From assembly GCA_963921935.1 (NCBI GenBank), contig OY998176.1, positions 52,105,813-52,169,812 of the forward strand: 64,000 nucleotides of DNA. Direction: 5' to 3'. This DNA is from Galeruca laticollis. Lineage: Eukaryota > Arthropoda > Insecta > Coleoptera > Chrysomelidae. The stretch's first letter is position 1. Every line of letters starts with the position of its first letter. The notes under the pieces were generated by a model that made no database searches, had not been told where the DNA came from, and was given only the letters and a program-made list of their open reading frames with translations. The translations under genes were made by a program, and so were the position numbers. This document shows, piece by piece, positions 34,104 to 45,447 of the stretch.

Positions 34104-34836
34104 CAGGGTGCGGCAGATAAACGGTCAATTAGAAATATCTCGAGAAATAGAGGTATCTGAATTATGAGAATTGGCATGAAGGGGTTTTGATGAAAATATT
34201 GCCGTCACCATTCTACTTCCGCTTATACCGGAAGTTGCACATAACTTTGTAATTTTTAATGAAAGACCCTGTATATTTTTCAATTTTAGAAGTATTTACG
34301 ATATTTTGAACATTTTTGGTTCCCTATAACTATTTTGAACCGTTTTTGAGTTGTAATGTTTTTTATATGAAAATTACACTTTTTTACCATGTACATAAAA
34401 TTCAATATCTTCTAATGTGATTTGCATAAAATTTTAAATTTCTTAGAAACCATTTACCACATACCGCTTCATCGTTTACACTGTGAAGTTACCTTTTACA
34501 TTATACAGGTTGCTGTCAAAATTGGAATAAAAACAGAATCCACAATCTTGGCGTAATTCCTTTTTTTCAAATGGGACACCCTATATGTGATTATTTATTT
34601 TAGAAGAATACATTGTCCACTATCGATATGTATTACTATTCCCTATACCTATCTCTTGCAGTTTTCTAATAAATCAGCTTTATACATTTTTGTCACAAAA
34701 AATTAATTTATCAAGTCGCCTATGGAATATTCTGACAAATGTCAGTTATTGTTAATGTTTAGTAGTCACTTTGTTGTATGCCATTTTGTGAAAGGTATAA
34801 TGATAGTTAGCCTTTAATTTTCTTGACAAAATAATA

Positions 34837-36053
34837 ATGGCGCATTTAGGATATACAAATAATGATTTTTTAAATTTAATTATGATTCACGGTGAGTATA
34901 ACAGAATAGTATCCAGAACTTGCCGTGTGTTTGCTGATATGAGAGATATCCTGAAAAGCCTCGACCAAATCATTAAACTGTAAAACGGTTGCTGCACAAC
35001 TGTTCCCAGTTTGGTCAGTTTAAATGTAGAAGAAATAAGCCCAAGACCCATGTCGATAATGAGGATTTATAAATAGACATCCTGGGATATTTTGCAGCTC
35101 ATCCAAATTCATCCTAAAGGGAATGTGAGGAACTGTTAGAGGTGTCGACTAGAACAATTCACAGAATTTAAAAAAAAACATCATTGGACCCCTTATTCGT
35201 ATACACTATCTCAGCATTCACATCCTGAAGATTATGTAAGACGTGTAGAATTTTATGAATGGATTTTAATTAAATGCCAAGAAGATGAAGATTTTACAAA
35301 AAAAAATTATTTGGTGTGATGAATCGAAGTTTACTAGAAATGGTTTGTTTAACCGCCATAACAGTCTTTTCTGGAGTGACGAAAATCCTCAAGTCACATG
35401 GGATAGTAAATTTCAAGTGTCCTTTTCGTTTAATGTTTTTTTGCTGTGGAAAATAATAAGATATTCGCTCTCATGATTTATGACGAAAATTTAAACGGAG
35501 AGCGTTACTGCAACATCTTACGGCAAGTAATTGTACCAGCAATGCACGCTTTACCTAATAATGAGGCTAACGAAGCTTGGTTTCAACAAGATGGTGCGCC
35601 AGCTCACAATCTTCGAGGAGTAGGCAAATTGCTTGATGAAATATTTAACGATAGAAGGATAGCTAATTAAGGTCCGTTTCTCTGGCCACCAAGATCCCCA
35701 CAATTGTCACCATTAGATTACTATATTTGGGGATATGTTAAAAATGAGGTATTCTCTGAACCTGTCACTACTAAGGAAAATATGATAAACAAAGTCCTTC
35801 ACGTTTTTCACATATATGCGAAGTACCAAAAACGGTACAGCAAAAAGAAGAGATCCAAAAGATATTAGAAAGATACCACAACGATCCAATCTTTGGAGGA
35901 CATGTAGGAAATAATAGATTATTAAAGAAACTAAGAGCAATTCACGAAATAGATGGAGAATCACTATCAAGAGCTACTAATGAATATCTGATTAAACGAG
36001 TCCATAAATGTTTGCAAGTTGATGAGCAACATTTTGAAGATTTGTTGCATTAA
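34837..36053 (+). pseudogene. Mariner transposase remnant, DD41D
   Basis: Recognisable pieces in order: MAHLGYTNNDFLNLI, RIVSRTCRVFAD, IIWCDESKFTRNGLFNRHNS (first Asp), EAWFQQDGAPAHN (second Asp), WPPRSPQLSPLDYYIWGYVK (third Asp, 41 residues after the second), and HFEDLLH before the stop at 36051. Frameshifts occur near 34945, 35120 and 35440, and there are stops at 34981 and 35668. A 129-bp foreign segment interrupts it at 35812-35940. Compared with the intact copy at 32378 the protein is only moderately similar, so the two are different subfamilies. Confidence 0.85.
35807..35945 (+). mobile_element. 129-bp insertion encoding a gypsy integrase zinc-finger fragment
   Basis: The insert 35812-35940 lies between two TTCAC copies (35807-35811, 35941-35945); removing it and one copy restores the mariner text FHEIDGESL. 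The insert reads EEIQKILERYHNDPIFGGH and VGNNRLLKKLRA, the HH part of the HHCC zinc-binding domain of a gypsy-type integrase. A 5-bp duplication fits LTR-retroelement integration, but the insert has no LTR ends, so the mechanism is unclear. Confidence 0.7.
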
Positions 36054-36511
36054 CAAGCTAGTGCCTTATTATGTTTGATAGTATCTGTATAATTGTTCAA
36101 TGTTTAACTTATTAAATAGCCTATAAAAAAATTAATTTTTTGTGACAAAAAAGTATAAAGCTGATTCATTTGAAAACTGCAGGAAATAGATATAGGGAAT
36201 AGTGATACATATCGATAGTGGGCAACGTATTCTTCTAAAATAAATAATCACATACAGGGTGTCCCATTTGAAAAAAAAGGAATTACGCGAAGATTGTGGA
36301 TTTCGTTTTTATTCCAATTTTGACAGCACTCTGTATAATAAAAAAAGGTAACTTCACAGTGTAAACGATAAAGCGGTATGTGGTAAATAGTTCCTAAGAA
36401 ATTTAAACTTTTATTCAAATTACATTAGAGGATATTGAATTTTATGTAATTGGTAAAAAAGTGTAATTTTCATATAAAATAAACGGTTTTGAAGACTATA
36501 ACTAACTTTTC

Positions 36512-37097
36512 CGCATCTGTGGCCCTGAACAATATTCTATCATAAAATTGTTACTTGTATACACTTCGGGGGATGTATCGTGCTATCAAACCGAAATTTC
36601 TCCAAAAATATCCAAAAATGTAGTATATCTGGATTTATATGACCCGCTCTACTCGCTCTAGTCAACTGAAAATCAATAGGGTACATCTGTGAGACACGTT
36701 GAACAATATTCAATCATAAAATTTATGAATCGTATACTCTCTGGAGGCTGTATCGTGCTAACAAACTGAAAATTCTCCAAAAATGGCAAAAGTTTGGTAC
36801 TTCTAGTATCATAACACCCGTTGTACTCGCTTCAGTGAGCTGAATATCAATAGGGTTCATCTATGAGACGCTCTAAATAATATCCAATCATAAAATTGGT
36901 CACTTGTATATACTCCGGAGGCTGTAACGTGCTAACAATCTGAAACTTCTTCAAAAATGAGAAAAATATCGTACTTAAAGTACTGTAGCACCTGTTGTAT
37001 TGGCTCTGGTGAGCTGAAAATCAATAGGGTTCATCAGTGAGATGTCCTTAACAATATTCCGTCATAAAATTGGTGACTTATTGCACTCCGGAGGCTG
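36512..37097 (+). repeat. 174-bp satellite, about 3.4 copies
   Basis: The landmark CATAAA(ATT) falls at 36541, 36715, 36889 and 37063, exactly 174 bp apart. Each unit contains a GGAGGCTGTA-like string, TCGTGCTAACAA and AATCAATAGGGT. The reverse complement of this unit is present at 13065-13382. Confidence 0.9.
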
Positions 37098-37106
37098 TAA
37101 GGAAAA

Positions 37107-37141
37107 ATGGCCGACGATAACGACGACAACGACGACGACAT
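37107..37141. repeat. GAC/AAC microsatellite
   Basis: Short run of GACGATAACGACGACAACG type triplets at the edge of the satellite block. Confidence 0.8.
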
Positions 37142-37684
37142 ACACAGAGGATTTTTTTCTAAAAACAGTTTTTTTGTGTTGTTGATGGAAAACATAAAAA
37201 TAACTCAAAAATGTTTTTCTAAATTCCAACTTTTTTTGGGGTAAACCAATACTTGTCGCATACTAGATAGGCTGGGCGGAAAAGTAAAACATTACAACTC
37301 AAAAACGGTATAGGGAAGTATTAACAGAAAATGTTCAGATTAACGTAAATATTTCTAAAATATACAGGGTCTTTGATTAAAAACACTAAAAATTACAAAG
37401 TTATGTGCAAATTCCGGTATAACGAGAAGTATAATGGTGACGGCAATATTTTCATTAAATAGCTCATTATTCAAAACCCGTTCATGCCAATTTTCATAAT
37501 TCAGACACCTTTAGTTCTCGAGGTATTTCTAATTGACCGTTTATCTGCCGCACCCTGTATAAATATAAAATGCCATACTAAAAAACATCAAGCATAAGAA
37601 GCTATAGAATGTATTCAGCGATTAAAGAATGTAAAATAGTATATTAAGTACCAAGTGTCAAGAAGGTTACTTTAGTCACGAGTT

Positions 37685-37765
37685 ATACTAGGCACGAGTG
37701 GAGCGAAGCGGAACGAGTTCCTTGTGAAACGAGTGACTAAAGACGTTTTTAACACGATGTACTTA
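37685..37765. repeat. GC-richer imperfect hairpin
   Basis: TTTAGTCACGAG at the left pairs with the reverse complement of CGAGTGACTAAA at the right; the centre reads GAGTGGAGCGAAGCGGAACG. Similar hairpins with a GGCGTAAGCC- or GAGCGAAGC-like core are at 39685-39815, 40060-40150, 53190-53260 and 53575-53610. Confidence 0.6.
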
Positions 37766-38059
37766 CTATACTCTTTCTTCGCCCGCGGGAAGGAAAGCAA
37801 GGAAAGCATTATATCATATTTGAATTATATTCATTACATGACGAACGATGGCTGACAGCTGACTGAGAAATCAAATGACGCAGAATAACAAAATTATCAA
37901 GGAACGTGAAATTTAGCATACAAAAGATACACTTGATTTGACGTTTAAAAATCAAAAGGTAAACGAGATGCGACTTTTCGCATTTTAAACACTAGTGTTT
38001 AAAGAGACGTTTTGTGCAGGTTAATGTTCAAAGTGCGGTTTTTGTAACGGAAGTAGTAA

Positions 38060-38925
38060 AAATAGTTTATAATAAGAGACTCACTCCTTAGACAACTACA
38101 TAAAAGTTGTACATTCTGAACTCACGTTCCAACTACATCCAGTAGAATTTGACTGTTTAGATGACAAAATCACAGAAAGTGCCAGCACGATGAGGCACAA
38201 GAAATTTTAGAAATAAGAACAAAAACTACAGGAACTTGAACACACACATAATAGAATTCAATACTCTAAACATAATGAAACTGTAAGTACTTACATACCA
38301 ACACACTTTGCAACACGATTTAAAAACCTTTCAGACACTAATTTTACAGATAGTGAAATAGAATTTTTAAACAAAGGTGTACAGCATACCACCAAAATTT
38401 ATGAATAATATTAGACAAATAATAGCTACAGAATCAGAAATAATTTTAAAATCGCATTCAAATAATTATCTTTATGAAAAATTAAAAACTGTCAATTTAA
38501 TCAAAAATATTGAACCGTCAAAGTATAAACGTCAATCAAAATATGACATTTTAAATTCAATTATAAATAAAGTAGAAAATAATGACCTAACAATTACAAT
38601 ATCTGACAAGGGGCACGCCACTGTCATGTTGACAACTAAAGACTATGATTCAAAAATATATAACTTCATAGAATCTAGCGATGTACAAGTTCTTAGAGCA
38701 GACACAACAATTAGAACTGTAGTTTCTTATGTTAATACTCCTAATAGAATATTAGCAACAAAACTTAACAATATACTAGTTACGGATATGCATCTAAATA
38801 CTCAATTAACAATTCATAGATGTAAGCAAAAAATTAAAAGCATTCAACTTGCAGGATAACTCTAAACTAATTTCACTTGATGTTACCAATTTATTCACTA
38901 AAATTCCTCACTCACAGTGACTGTC
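38060..38925 (+). pseudogene. PLE N-terminal half: coiled region to start of RT
   Basis: Seen: KLQELEHTHNRIQYSKHN, THFATRFKNLSDTNFTDSEI, then in a second frame IPPKFMNNIRQIIATESEI, NNDLTITISDKGHATVML and, after a frame change, LISLDVTNLFTKIPHS. The VITKADKG..TV.L-like block before a SFDVTSLFTNIP-like RT motif is characteristic of Penelope-like elements. Frameshifts lie at about 38370 and 38858. The element breaks off at about 38925, before the RT core. It could be the 5' half of the family whose 3' half occurs at 11.6 and 50-52 kb, but the pieces do not overlap. Confidence 0.7.
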
Positions 38926-38987
38926 GATATGGCTGGTACTTTATAGTTAGTTGTCTGCTCCTCAATGGGTATCAACCTTAGATCATA

Positions 38988-40764
38988 TATACTACCAGTG
39001 TTGCCAACGACACGGTAGTTGCCGTGTTTTCACGGCTTTTTCAACAAAACCTACGGCCACGGCTTTGCTGTACTGCCGTGCAATATATACACGGCTTTTT
39101 AGTTTAACAACTTATTTCTTATTAATGAGAATATTTTTGTGAAAAATAAACTAATACTTAATTTAGAATCGTCAAAGCGATTATTTTGCATTAGAAATTA
39201 GGTTTTATTACTCTCTCGTAGATAAAAATAGACTTCATAATATGTATTAAGGGGGAATGAAATTGATATTAGCGATGACATAGATATATTTTGGGCTAAA
39301 ATGTTTAATTTTAATTCAGATACGGGAGAGTTTCCTTTTAAAAATATCGCACTGTTTACTTTAATCATCGTATTTTTGCCATATTCAAATGCATCCTGCG
39401 AATGAATTTTTACGCAAGTCAATTTTATAAAAACCAAACAAAGGAATTTGTTGATTACAAAAACTATTGATGGAAACTTGCTAGCCAAACAAGAATTAGG
39501 AAAAATTTTCAATTTTTTTACTGCATTTAAACCCAATAAATCCATGATAAAAAAATGACAAAACCTGAAAAAATATATAATAAAAACGAATCGGTTAATA
39601 TCTTCAGAGTATAAGTGATGAATTTCATCTGTCAGATTATTAAACAAGTTTTAAGTTTAATTATTTTCTATATTAAATAATAGTATATTACATTACGAGT
39701 GCGGAAAGTGACACTTTTCACACGAGTGGGAAATATTGTAGCACGAGGCGTAAGCCGAGTGCGACAATCCCACGAGTGTGAAAAGTCACTTTCGCATAAG
39801 TAATGTACAATATTTTTCCTACGACCACCTATTTTATTGAACAATATGTAAATATCAGATCGTCTATATTGAGTGACCTGACTAATCTTACGTTTTATTT
39901 GTGACAGAATATGATTGAATATTGTTTCTACAAAAAGTGCACATGTATTTACTATTACTTTCATAGTGAAATAAAGAAATAACGATAATTAATGTTTATT
40001 TGAAAAAATTACAAAAGTAAGGACTTATTAGATTCAACTGGGGAACAAATTGAATTATATACTTTACAGGGCGAGCATGCAAGTTTCAGGACGACGCTGA
40101 AGGCGAAGCCCTGAAAGCATGCGAGTCTTGTAAATATACTTTCCGAGTGTGGCTCGTACAATATTTTTTGTGCATCCACCAATAATTTGACAATAATTTA
40201 GGAACAGAATATTGCCTAGCCAAGTTTCATCAATGTCCGTCCTCGATGCCTAGCCAAGATTAATAAAAGTCCATCCTCGATGCCCAGCCACTTTTAACAA
40301 CAGTTCATCCTCTGGTATTTTGTCTTTAATGAACGTTTTGACATAAGAGCTCGGGAAAGTAGGTACTTTGATCAGAAAAACGCATTATATGGACAAATCA
40401 ACTTAGGAAATACGCATTTGACATATACATAAATTTGCGGGGTAAATAGACTAGCATTTCAACATTCAATTTGACAGCTTTTTTATCCGTACACGTACGG
40501 ATACGTTTTTTTTCCGTACGCGTATGAATAAAGACCACTTTCCATAGAACTAGACAGTGCGATATATGTCACTTTCCTATGTGGTCGTAGGAAAATATTT
40601 TATCGCCACATTTTCAACTTTTATTCAAAATCCGGGAAAAATATTATTAATCTTAGCATTTTACCACTTGAACTTATGACACGGCCGTAGCTTATGAAAA
40701 CACGGCTTTTTTCAATGTTCTTCACGGCTTTCATTTGGTACATGTTGGCAACACTGTATACTAC
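38988..40764. mobile_element. hAT-type element, 1761 bp, non-autonomous
   Basis: The element is 38996-40756. Its ends CAGTGTTGCCAACGACACGG and, inverted, CAGTGTTGCCAACATGTACC are flanked by the perfect 8-bp duplication TATACTAC (38988-38995, 40757-40764). The subterminal zones repeat CACGGC/GCCGTG motifs (CGTGTTTTCACGGCTTTTTC on the left). A 149-codon minus-strand open frame (39198-39647) has no convincing transposase motif. GC-richer hairpins occupy 39685-39815 and 40060-40150. Confidence 0.85.
39685..39815. repeat. Large imperfect hairpin inside the hAT element
   Basis: ATTACGAGTGCGGAAAGTGA near 39693 pairs with TCACTTTCGCATAAGTAAT near 39786, continuing inward through CACGAGTGGGA / TCCCACGAGTG to the core GAGGCGTAAGCCGAG. 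The stem is about 50 bp with mismatches. Confidence 0.7.
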
Positions 40765-42399
40765 CGTGGATCAGGCTACAGCCGTAAACTCTGTTTCCAA
40801 CATATTCACGACGTACTTCTACGACCCATCCTTGTTTGACATTCACAAGTTTCTAGCGTTGCATCTTTGTTTTGGAGCCTTTGACTATTTTGACGAACAT
40901 ATTCAGCGCTAAATTTAAATAATCATGTTTCAAATCTAGATTTTTAAATGACTTCTAAGAAGGTGGAGGTTCTCATTCGGTTGTATTTTTGTGATGCTTC
41001 TTTCCTTAGAACTTTATTATTTATATACCGTTTCGGAAAATTCTTTCTTTCATTTGAAAGAATATATTTCAAAATATTGGTTGAGTAGTTTTGGTTTTTA
41101 CATAAAAATAAATATAATAAGCAATATCATCTAACTAAATAATATTGCGTATTTTTGCTTTCACGTCTCATTTGATTAATTTTGGTTTATTACTTTAGTA
41201 CATTAAACTATTATAAAACTGAACTATGGATCAAACCTTACAAACGTTTTAAAAGGTTTTTTCGTTTAATGTTTTTAAAGATTTTAAGTATATTTAATAT
41301 AGGTACCTATTTTTACTTAAATTGTGAAAATTATTGAAAAAAAAAACTATAAATTGTTTATAAAATACATCGTTTTATGTTTGAAACATTTCACATTTAA
41401 TTCGTTCCTAAATGAAACATCAAACTTATTTCTAACTCTACAATCCCACTATTTTTTAGTATACATTCACAATTTATTCTTATCTTAAAATAAAAATCAA
41501 TATTTGATAACTTTAAAATATCGCAAACACTAAGCAGTTGATAAACCCCAAAAACTACTCGCCATATTATTATGATGCCGATGCGAGAAAAGAACGCTGT
41601 CAACATTGCCAAATATCTAAGCTAGTACCTACTTATTTCTACTTATCCCGTACTACAAAAATAAATAATCAAGCAACAATTTTGTACAATAATTAGTTGG
41701 ATAAAATGTATATACATTAAAATATCATTATTGAATTTAAACATAACTATCTTAGATAATGAACAAAAAAAGTTTTTTATAGAAAGTATTAAAAAAGTGG
41801 AGAATAACAATAAATGTGTATGAATCTGGCAACAAGGAACAAGGACACAAGTTCTCAAATTGAACATGGTCATACGTTGAGATTTTTAAAGCGCATGATT
41901 AATTGGCAGACCGAAATAAAGATAAAGCTATGCTGAATTTCATACAGCAGAAGAAGATAGTGTAATTTAGTCATGTTGTACATGTTGGAAACAGGAACGC
42001 GTATGTAGTTCTTATGGCATTGATGCATCCACGGTATTATATTATGTAAGGTTTCAACTGTTTGGCAATTCTGTTAATTTCCTAGTCGTCGAGTTTTATT
42101 TCTGTGAGGTTTGAATGTTGATAATTTTTCTGAATTTTGAATTTCTCCATTTCCAGTCTCGGTAAGATTGGTGATTGTCCTTTTTGAATTTCTTGCTTGA
42201 ATGAATATTTAAGTTTATTAATTGACAGTTCACAATTTTCTGGAATATTTATTAAGGAGGGTGTTTGTACTTGAAATATTCGATGAGTTCGACACTTTGA
42301 AACAACATCTTGGAATTGTACAGGGTTGATCATCAGTTCGTTATTTGTAACTTGATTGTTACTGAGTCAACACAACTCCAAAAGCTATAGCTTCCATCC
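40765..42399. other. No gene recognised; one 83-codon minus-strand frame
   Basis: AT-rich. A minus-strand frame at 42082-42333 encodes 83 residues, rich in Lys, Gln and Ile, starting MINPVQFQDVVSKCRTHRIF. It is not recognised, though its composition is more protein-like than that of the neighbouring chance frames. No repeat could be paired in the rest. Confidence 0.35.
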
Positions 42400-43792
42400 A
42401 TGAGATTTTCAAGCACTGAACCCCAATTATCAGGTGACTGTAACGTTGATCAGTCTATAGTCGATTTACAGCAGTTGTTTATGACCGCTAAATTATGGAT
42501 GCAGTACTTCAAATGTAATATCTATGCTCTTCAATTCATTGAAGCTGAACGTACAGGGGATTGGAATCTTCACCTACAAAGTGTGAGAAACACCTTTGTT
42601 TTATTGCTCTGGACATTTTGCTTACGCAAAGTGTGCTCAAATTTATCTTGAAGATATGGCTAACTTCGAGATGACTATGGATGAAAACGAATCGAGCAAA
42701 CGCTGAATCGTTTTTTCGGTACTGATCTGAGGCATGGTAGAGGCGTAACCGATAGTGTCATTGCGGGATATTTACTAGCAATGCCATCAGTTTTCAATTT
42801 AATGGGATTTTTTGAAAATTATATTGGGTTAAAATCAGCATCTAGTGAACAGCATATTGATTTCTCGACTAGTCGAATGAGAAAAGATCACGCAGATATA
42901 AAGAAACTTATATTTAGGCTCAACGAACATCGTCCTTTCAGAGATCAATTAATTTCTCTTTCTACTGGCATCATCGCTGGAATAGAGATTAATTGTCATA
43001 TGGCCATTGAAAAAGGGTTACAAGAAACGGAATTAATGTTTGAAAAAATGTCGATAACATTACAATGTCGAATTTGTATAAAGTTAAACCAATATCAGTA
43101 GCAGGAATTCAGAATCGTGTAAGAAATCCAACGTATTTTGCAATCGGTTCCTTTTTATTATTTCAAAGAAGTGGCATTTTATTAGAAGGAAATTATGAAC
43201 TTGGAAACGAGGCTTTCAATTACGAATTATCTCCGTATCCGCTAAGTTTATTTGATGAACAGGGATTCATGCAAAAAACACCTAAGTCCGAACTGTATAA
43301 AGTCTGCAAGCCTTGTATTAAATCTGAAGCACTTGTCCAAAATTTGTGTAAAGTTGTAGATGGAAGATGGCTTTTACACCATGCAGTTTGGCCTCATGGT
43401 AAAACTATTACAATTATATTTGAACTTATGCGTCATATGTCTTCAAGCACTTTGGTGCAGATGCGACAGTTGTAATAATAATGAATTGATCGGAACAAAA
43501 TCGTATGAAGATATCGCCGAAAAAAGAAATGGGTAGCTGCTGATATAGAAATTGTTGAAGATAGATTAATAACTATGAATCAACATAAATTTTTATCAAA
43601 TACTGCAAATAAACATAAATTCGTTGATCAGACGTAACATTATCAGTAACAAAGTTGCAAGTGAAGATGCAGATACTTTGATAGTTAACACTTCAGTACA
43701 ATTGAGAGCCGATGGTAAATCTGTGGCTGTAGTTGGTAACGACACCGACTTATTAATTTTAAGTTTAATTAATTACTTTCTGAAAATCAAGT
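42400..43792 (+). pseudogene. Uncharacterised arthropod family with PIN/FEN-like C-terminus, broken
   Basis: Pieces in order across three frames: LWMQYFKCNIYALQFIEAER, TGDWNLHLQSVR, GHFAYAKCAQIYLEDMANFE, RFFGTDLRHGRGVTDSVIAG, LLAMPSVFNLMGFFENYIG, SSEQHIDFSTSRMRKDHAD, LCKVVDGRWLLHHAVWPHGK, IGTKSYED, and at the end SEDADTLIVN and AVVGNDTDLLIL. The D-rich S.DADT...VVGNDTDLL pattern resembles the acidic pocket of PIN/5'-nuclease folds. I know this block order from uncharacterised, multi-copy animal proteins without assigned function. Frameshifts at about 42600, 42710, 43070, 43470 and 43550-43640; a segment near 42700 seems deleted. Confidence 0.6.
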
Positions 43793-43842
43793 TATTTCTA
43801 TGACTTAGTAATAAAAGTTTGTCGTAATAATAACTTTATAAT

Positions 43843-44558
43843 TACACGGGGTGTTTCATCAAAAATTGGAAATATTTTAATTGTTAAATCTTGAGTTCAA
43901 AATATTAAGATTTAACCCAAATCATTTAGGTAAAATGTGCTTTTTGATATTTTCGTGTTATTGAACATCTTCCTTGTATTTACATTATAATAAAATTGTA
44001 CTTTTAAAACGACAATTTGTTTTTAAATATATTCCTTTCAATAAAATTCAAGAAATAAAGTTTTTTGATTAATATTCAATAAAGTTTCATTTGCGTGATA
44101 AAGGCAATCCTATGATCCAAAAACACAGACACAATAATAATCAAAATTTATTGTGCATCTTCATGTTTTAATAATGATTCTATCGTTACGAAGGAAGAGT
44201 ACATTATTTATATAGAGGGTGCTGGAGTACCGAAAAACTGTGCTTAAATGACAATTCCGCCAGGAGCGTAGATTTTATAACCAGTCAGTTGCCCCTGCCG
44301 TACTCCTCTGGATGTAGCCAGAAACGTTCATTTAACATAATTTAATAGGTTGTACGGTATCTACACGTTCCGCCAAGTATGACATAGATACGACAAATAG
44401 TTTTATAATACTGGACAACAAATTTTTAAATTTTTTAAATAAAACACCCTGTAACTCAGTAAGGAACCAGATTTTATGTAATTTAGATTGAATCTTAATA
44501 TTTTGGGTTCAGGATTCAACAGTTAACATATTTCCTATTATTAAAGAAAAACCCTGTA
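43843..44558. mobile_element. TA-flanked element with about 100-bp TIRs, 712 bp
   Basis: The element is 43845-44556 with TA at both sides. The inverted ends are CACGGGGTGTTTCATCAAAA and CAGGGTTTTTCTTTAATAAT, followed by GGAAATATTTTAATTGTTAA and GGAAATATGTTAACTGTTGA, then AAAATATTAAGATT in both. The central part has no coding signal. Reads as a Tc1/mariner-type non-autonomous element. Confidence 0.75.
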
Positions 44559-45059
44559 TAATATATTCTCTGAATTACTTTATTTTGTCTATGTATCTAT
44601 GTAATATTATAACGTAGTTTTATAAATTCAACTGCACATGAAAAAATTTCGATATTATTACTGTTTCAGTTTAATGCTAAGGCATGAACAAGTTTGTAAT
44701 TATTCTTTTATAAACAATTATATTTTTATTTTCAATCTCAAAATTCTTTACTGCTATAAAATGATCTGTGTATTTATTGTTATCAGTTGAAATTCAGTTT
44801 TCGAGAGTTGGGTAAAGGTCGTCACTTGGGTCTCCCTCATAGGCTACCGGTCTGTTATATCTACTTATCGACAACATCTGGTGAATTTTGGGAAATATTT
44901 TCATCAAATTCGTTAATCCAACTCATTTTCCGACAAAGAGGGCCATAATTCGATGTAGAATTTTCCGCTCTACACGATGATCAAGTTATTTTTCGTCTAT
45001 CAATAGTAGTTTTTGATGAAAACGCAAAAAACATTAAATTTTGCTTTTTTCTGGAAACC
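44559..45059. other. No gene recognised
   Basis: Contains a moderately GC-balanced stretch at 44810-45060 (ATCTGGTGAATTTTGGGAAA onwards) that may be an old repeat but has no partner in the window. Confidence 0.4.
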
Positions 45060-45233
45060 CCGAATTCAGAGCTTATTTCGAACTAAATAGAGCGTTCCCG
45101 ATAACGACCCTACTACGTTCAAGACTAATTAATATCACTAAAATAATAGATATCACTGGGCAGTTATGTTATCTTTAACAGTAATGAAAAATACTGTTTT
45201 CTTAAAGAAATATTATGTTTTAATTATATAACA

Positions 45234-45395
45234 CCGGGACAGCGCGTACGCAGTCCCGACTACCAAAAATTACGCGCCCGAGTTATCCGCATTAGGGATA
45301 ATCGCAGGGGTCAGCCCGACCGTAGTGCAATGGAAAGGCCTCGCCCTGGGGGAACCGCCTTATTGATCACGGTAACCCCTACGCCAGGTAAGTAT
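45234..45395 (-). ncRNA. U1: U1 spliceosomal snRNA gene
   Basis: 162 nt. The 5' end ATACTTACCTG is the 5'-splice-site recognition sequence. Conserved blocks follow: GTTACCGTGATCAATAAGGC, CCCCCAGGGCGAGGCCTTTC, CATTGCACTACGG (U1-70K and U1A loop regions), GGCTGACCCCTGCGATTAT, the Sm site GTAATTTTTGG, and the 3' stem-loop GGGACTGCG...CGCTGTCCC. Upstream blocks shared with the other copy suggest a working PSE-type promoter. Three base differences from the second U1 were noted; none destroys a known element. Confidence 0.93.
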
Positions 45396-45447
45396 GATTT
45401 GCTCAACGCGTTGCTAGCATACGTCTCCAACTCCTATGCTGGAAAGA

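Larger units (their letters stand above)
34504..36335 (+). mobile_element. Second mariner (DD41D family), dead, 1828 bp
   Basis: The element is 34506-36333 with TA on each side. Its ends are CAGGTTGCTGTCAAAATTGG and, inverted, CAGAGTGCTGTCAAAATTGG, continuing as arms of about 210 bp with CTATCGATATGTATTACTAT on the left. Transposase remnants lie inside. It inserted at the central TA of the outer foldback. Confidence 0.85.
34104..37557. mobile_element. Long foldback element hosting a mariner and a satellite block
   Basis: The ends CAGGGTGCGGCAGATAAACG and, inverted, the same text bound about 400-bp arms. Left arm: 34104-34505. The inner half of the right arm is 36336-36500 and its outer half is about 37300-37557; the satellite and a short spacer split the right arm. 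The arms meet at TTATAATAA, where the inner mariner sits. TA follows the right end; the left flank has GA instead. No gene belongs to the outer element, so it is a foldback or MITE-type element. Confidence 0.8.

Noticed and set aside
36512..37097. CRISPR-like array
   Set aside because: The repeat is a contiguous 174-bp tandem satellite without spacers, in eukaryotic DNA.
39198..39647. Minus-strand 149-codon frame inside the hAT element, tested as a hAT transposase C-terminus
   Set aside because: No convincing dimerisation-domain or catalytic motif; left as an unassigned frame.
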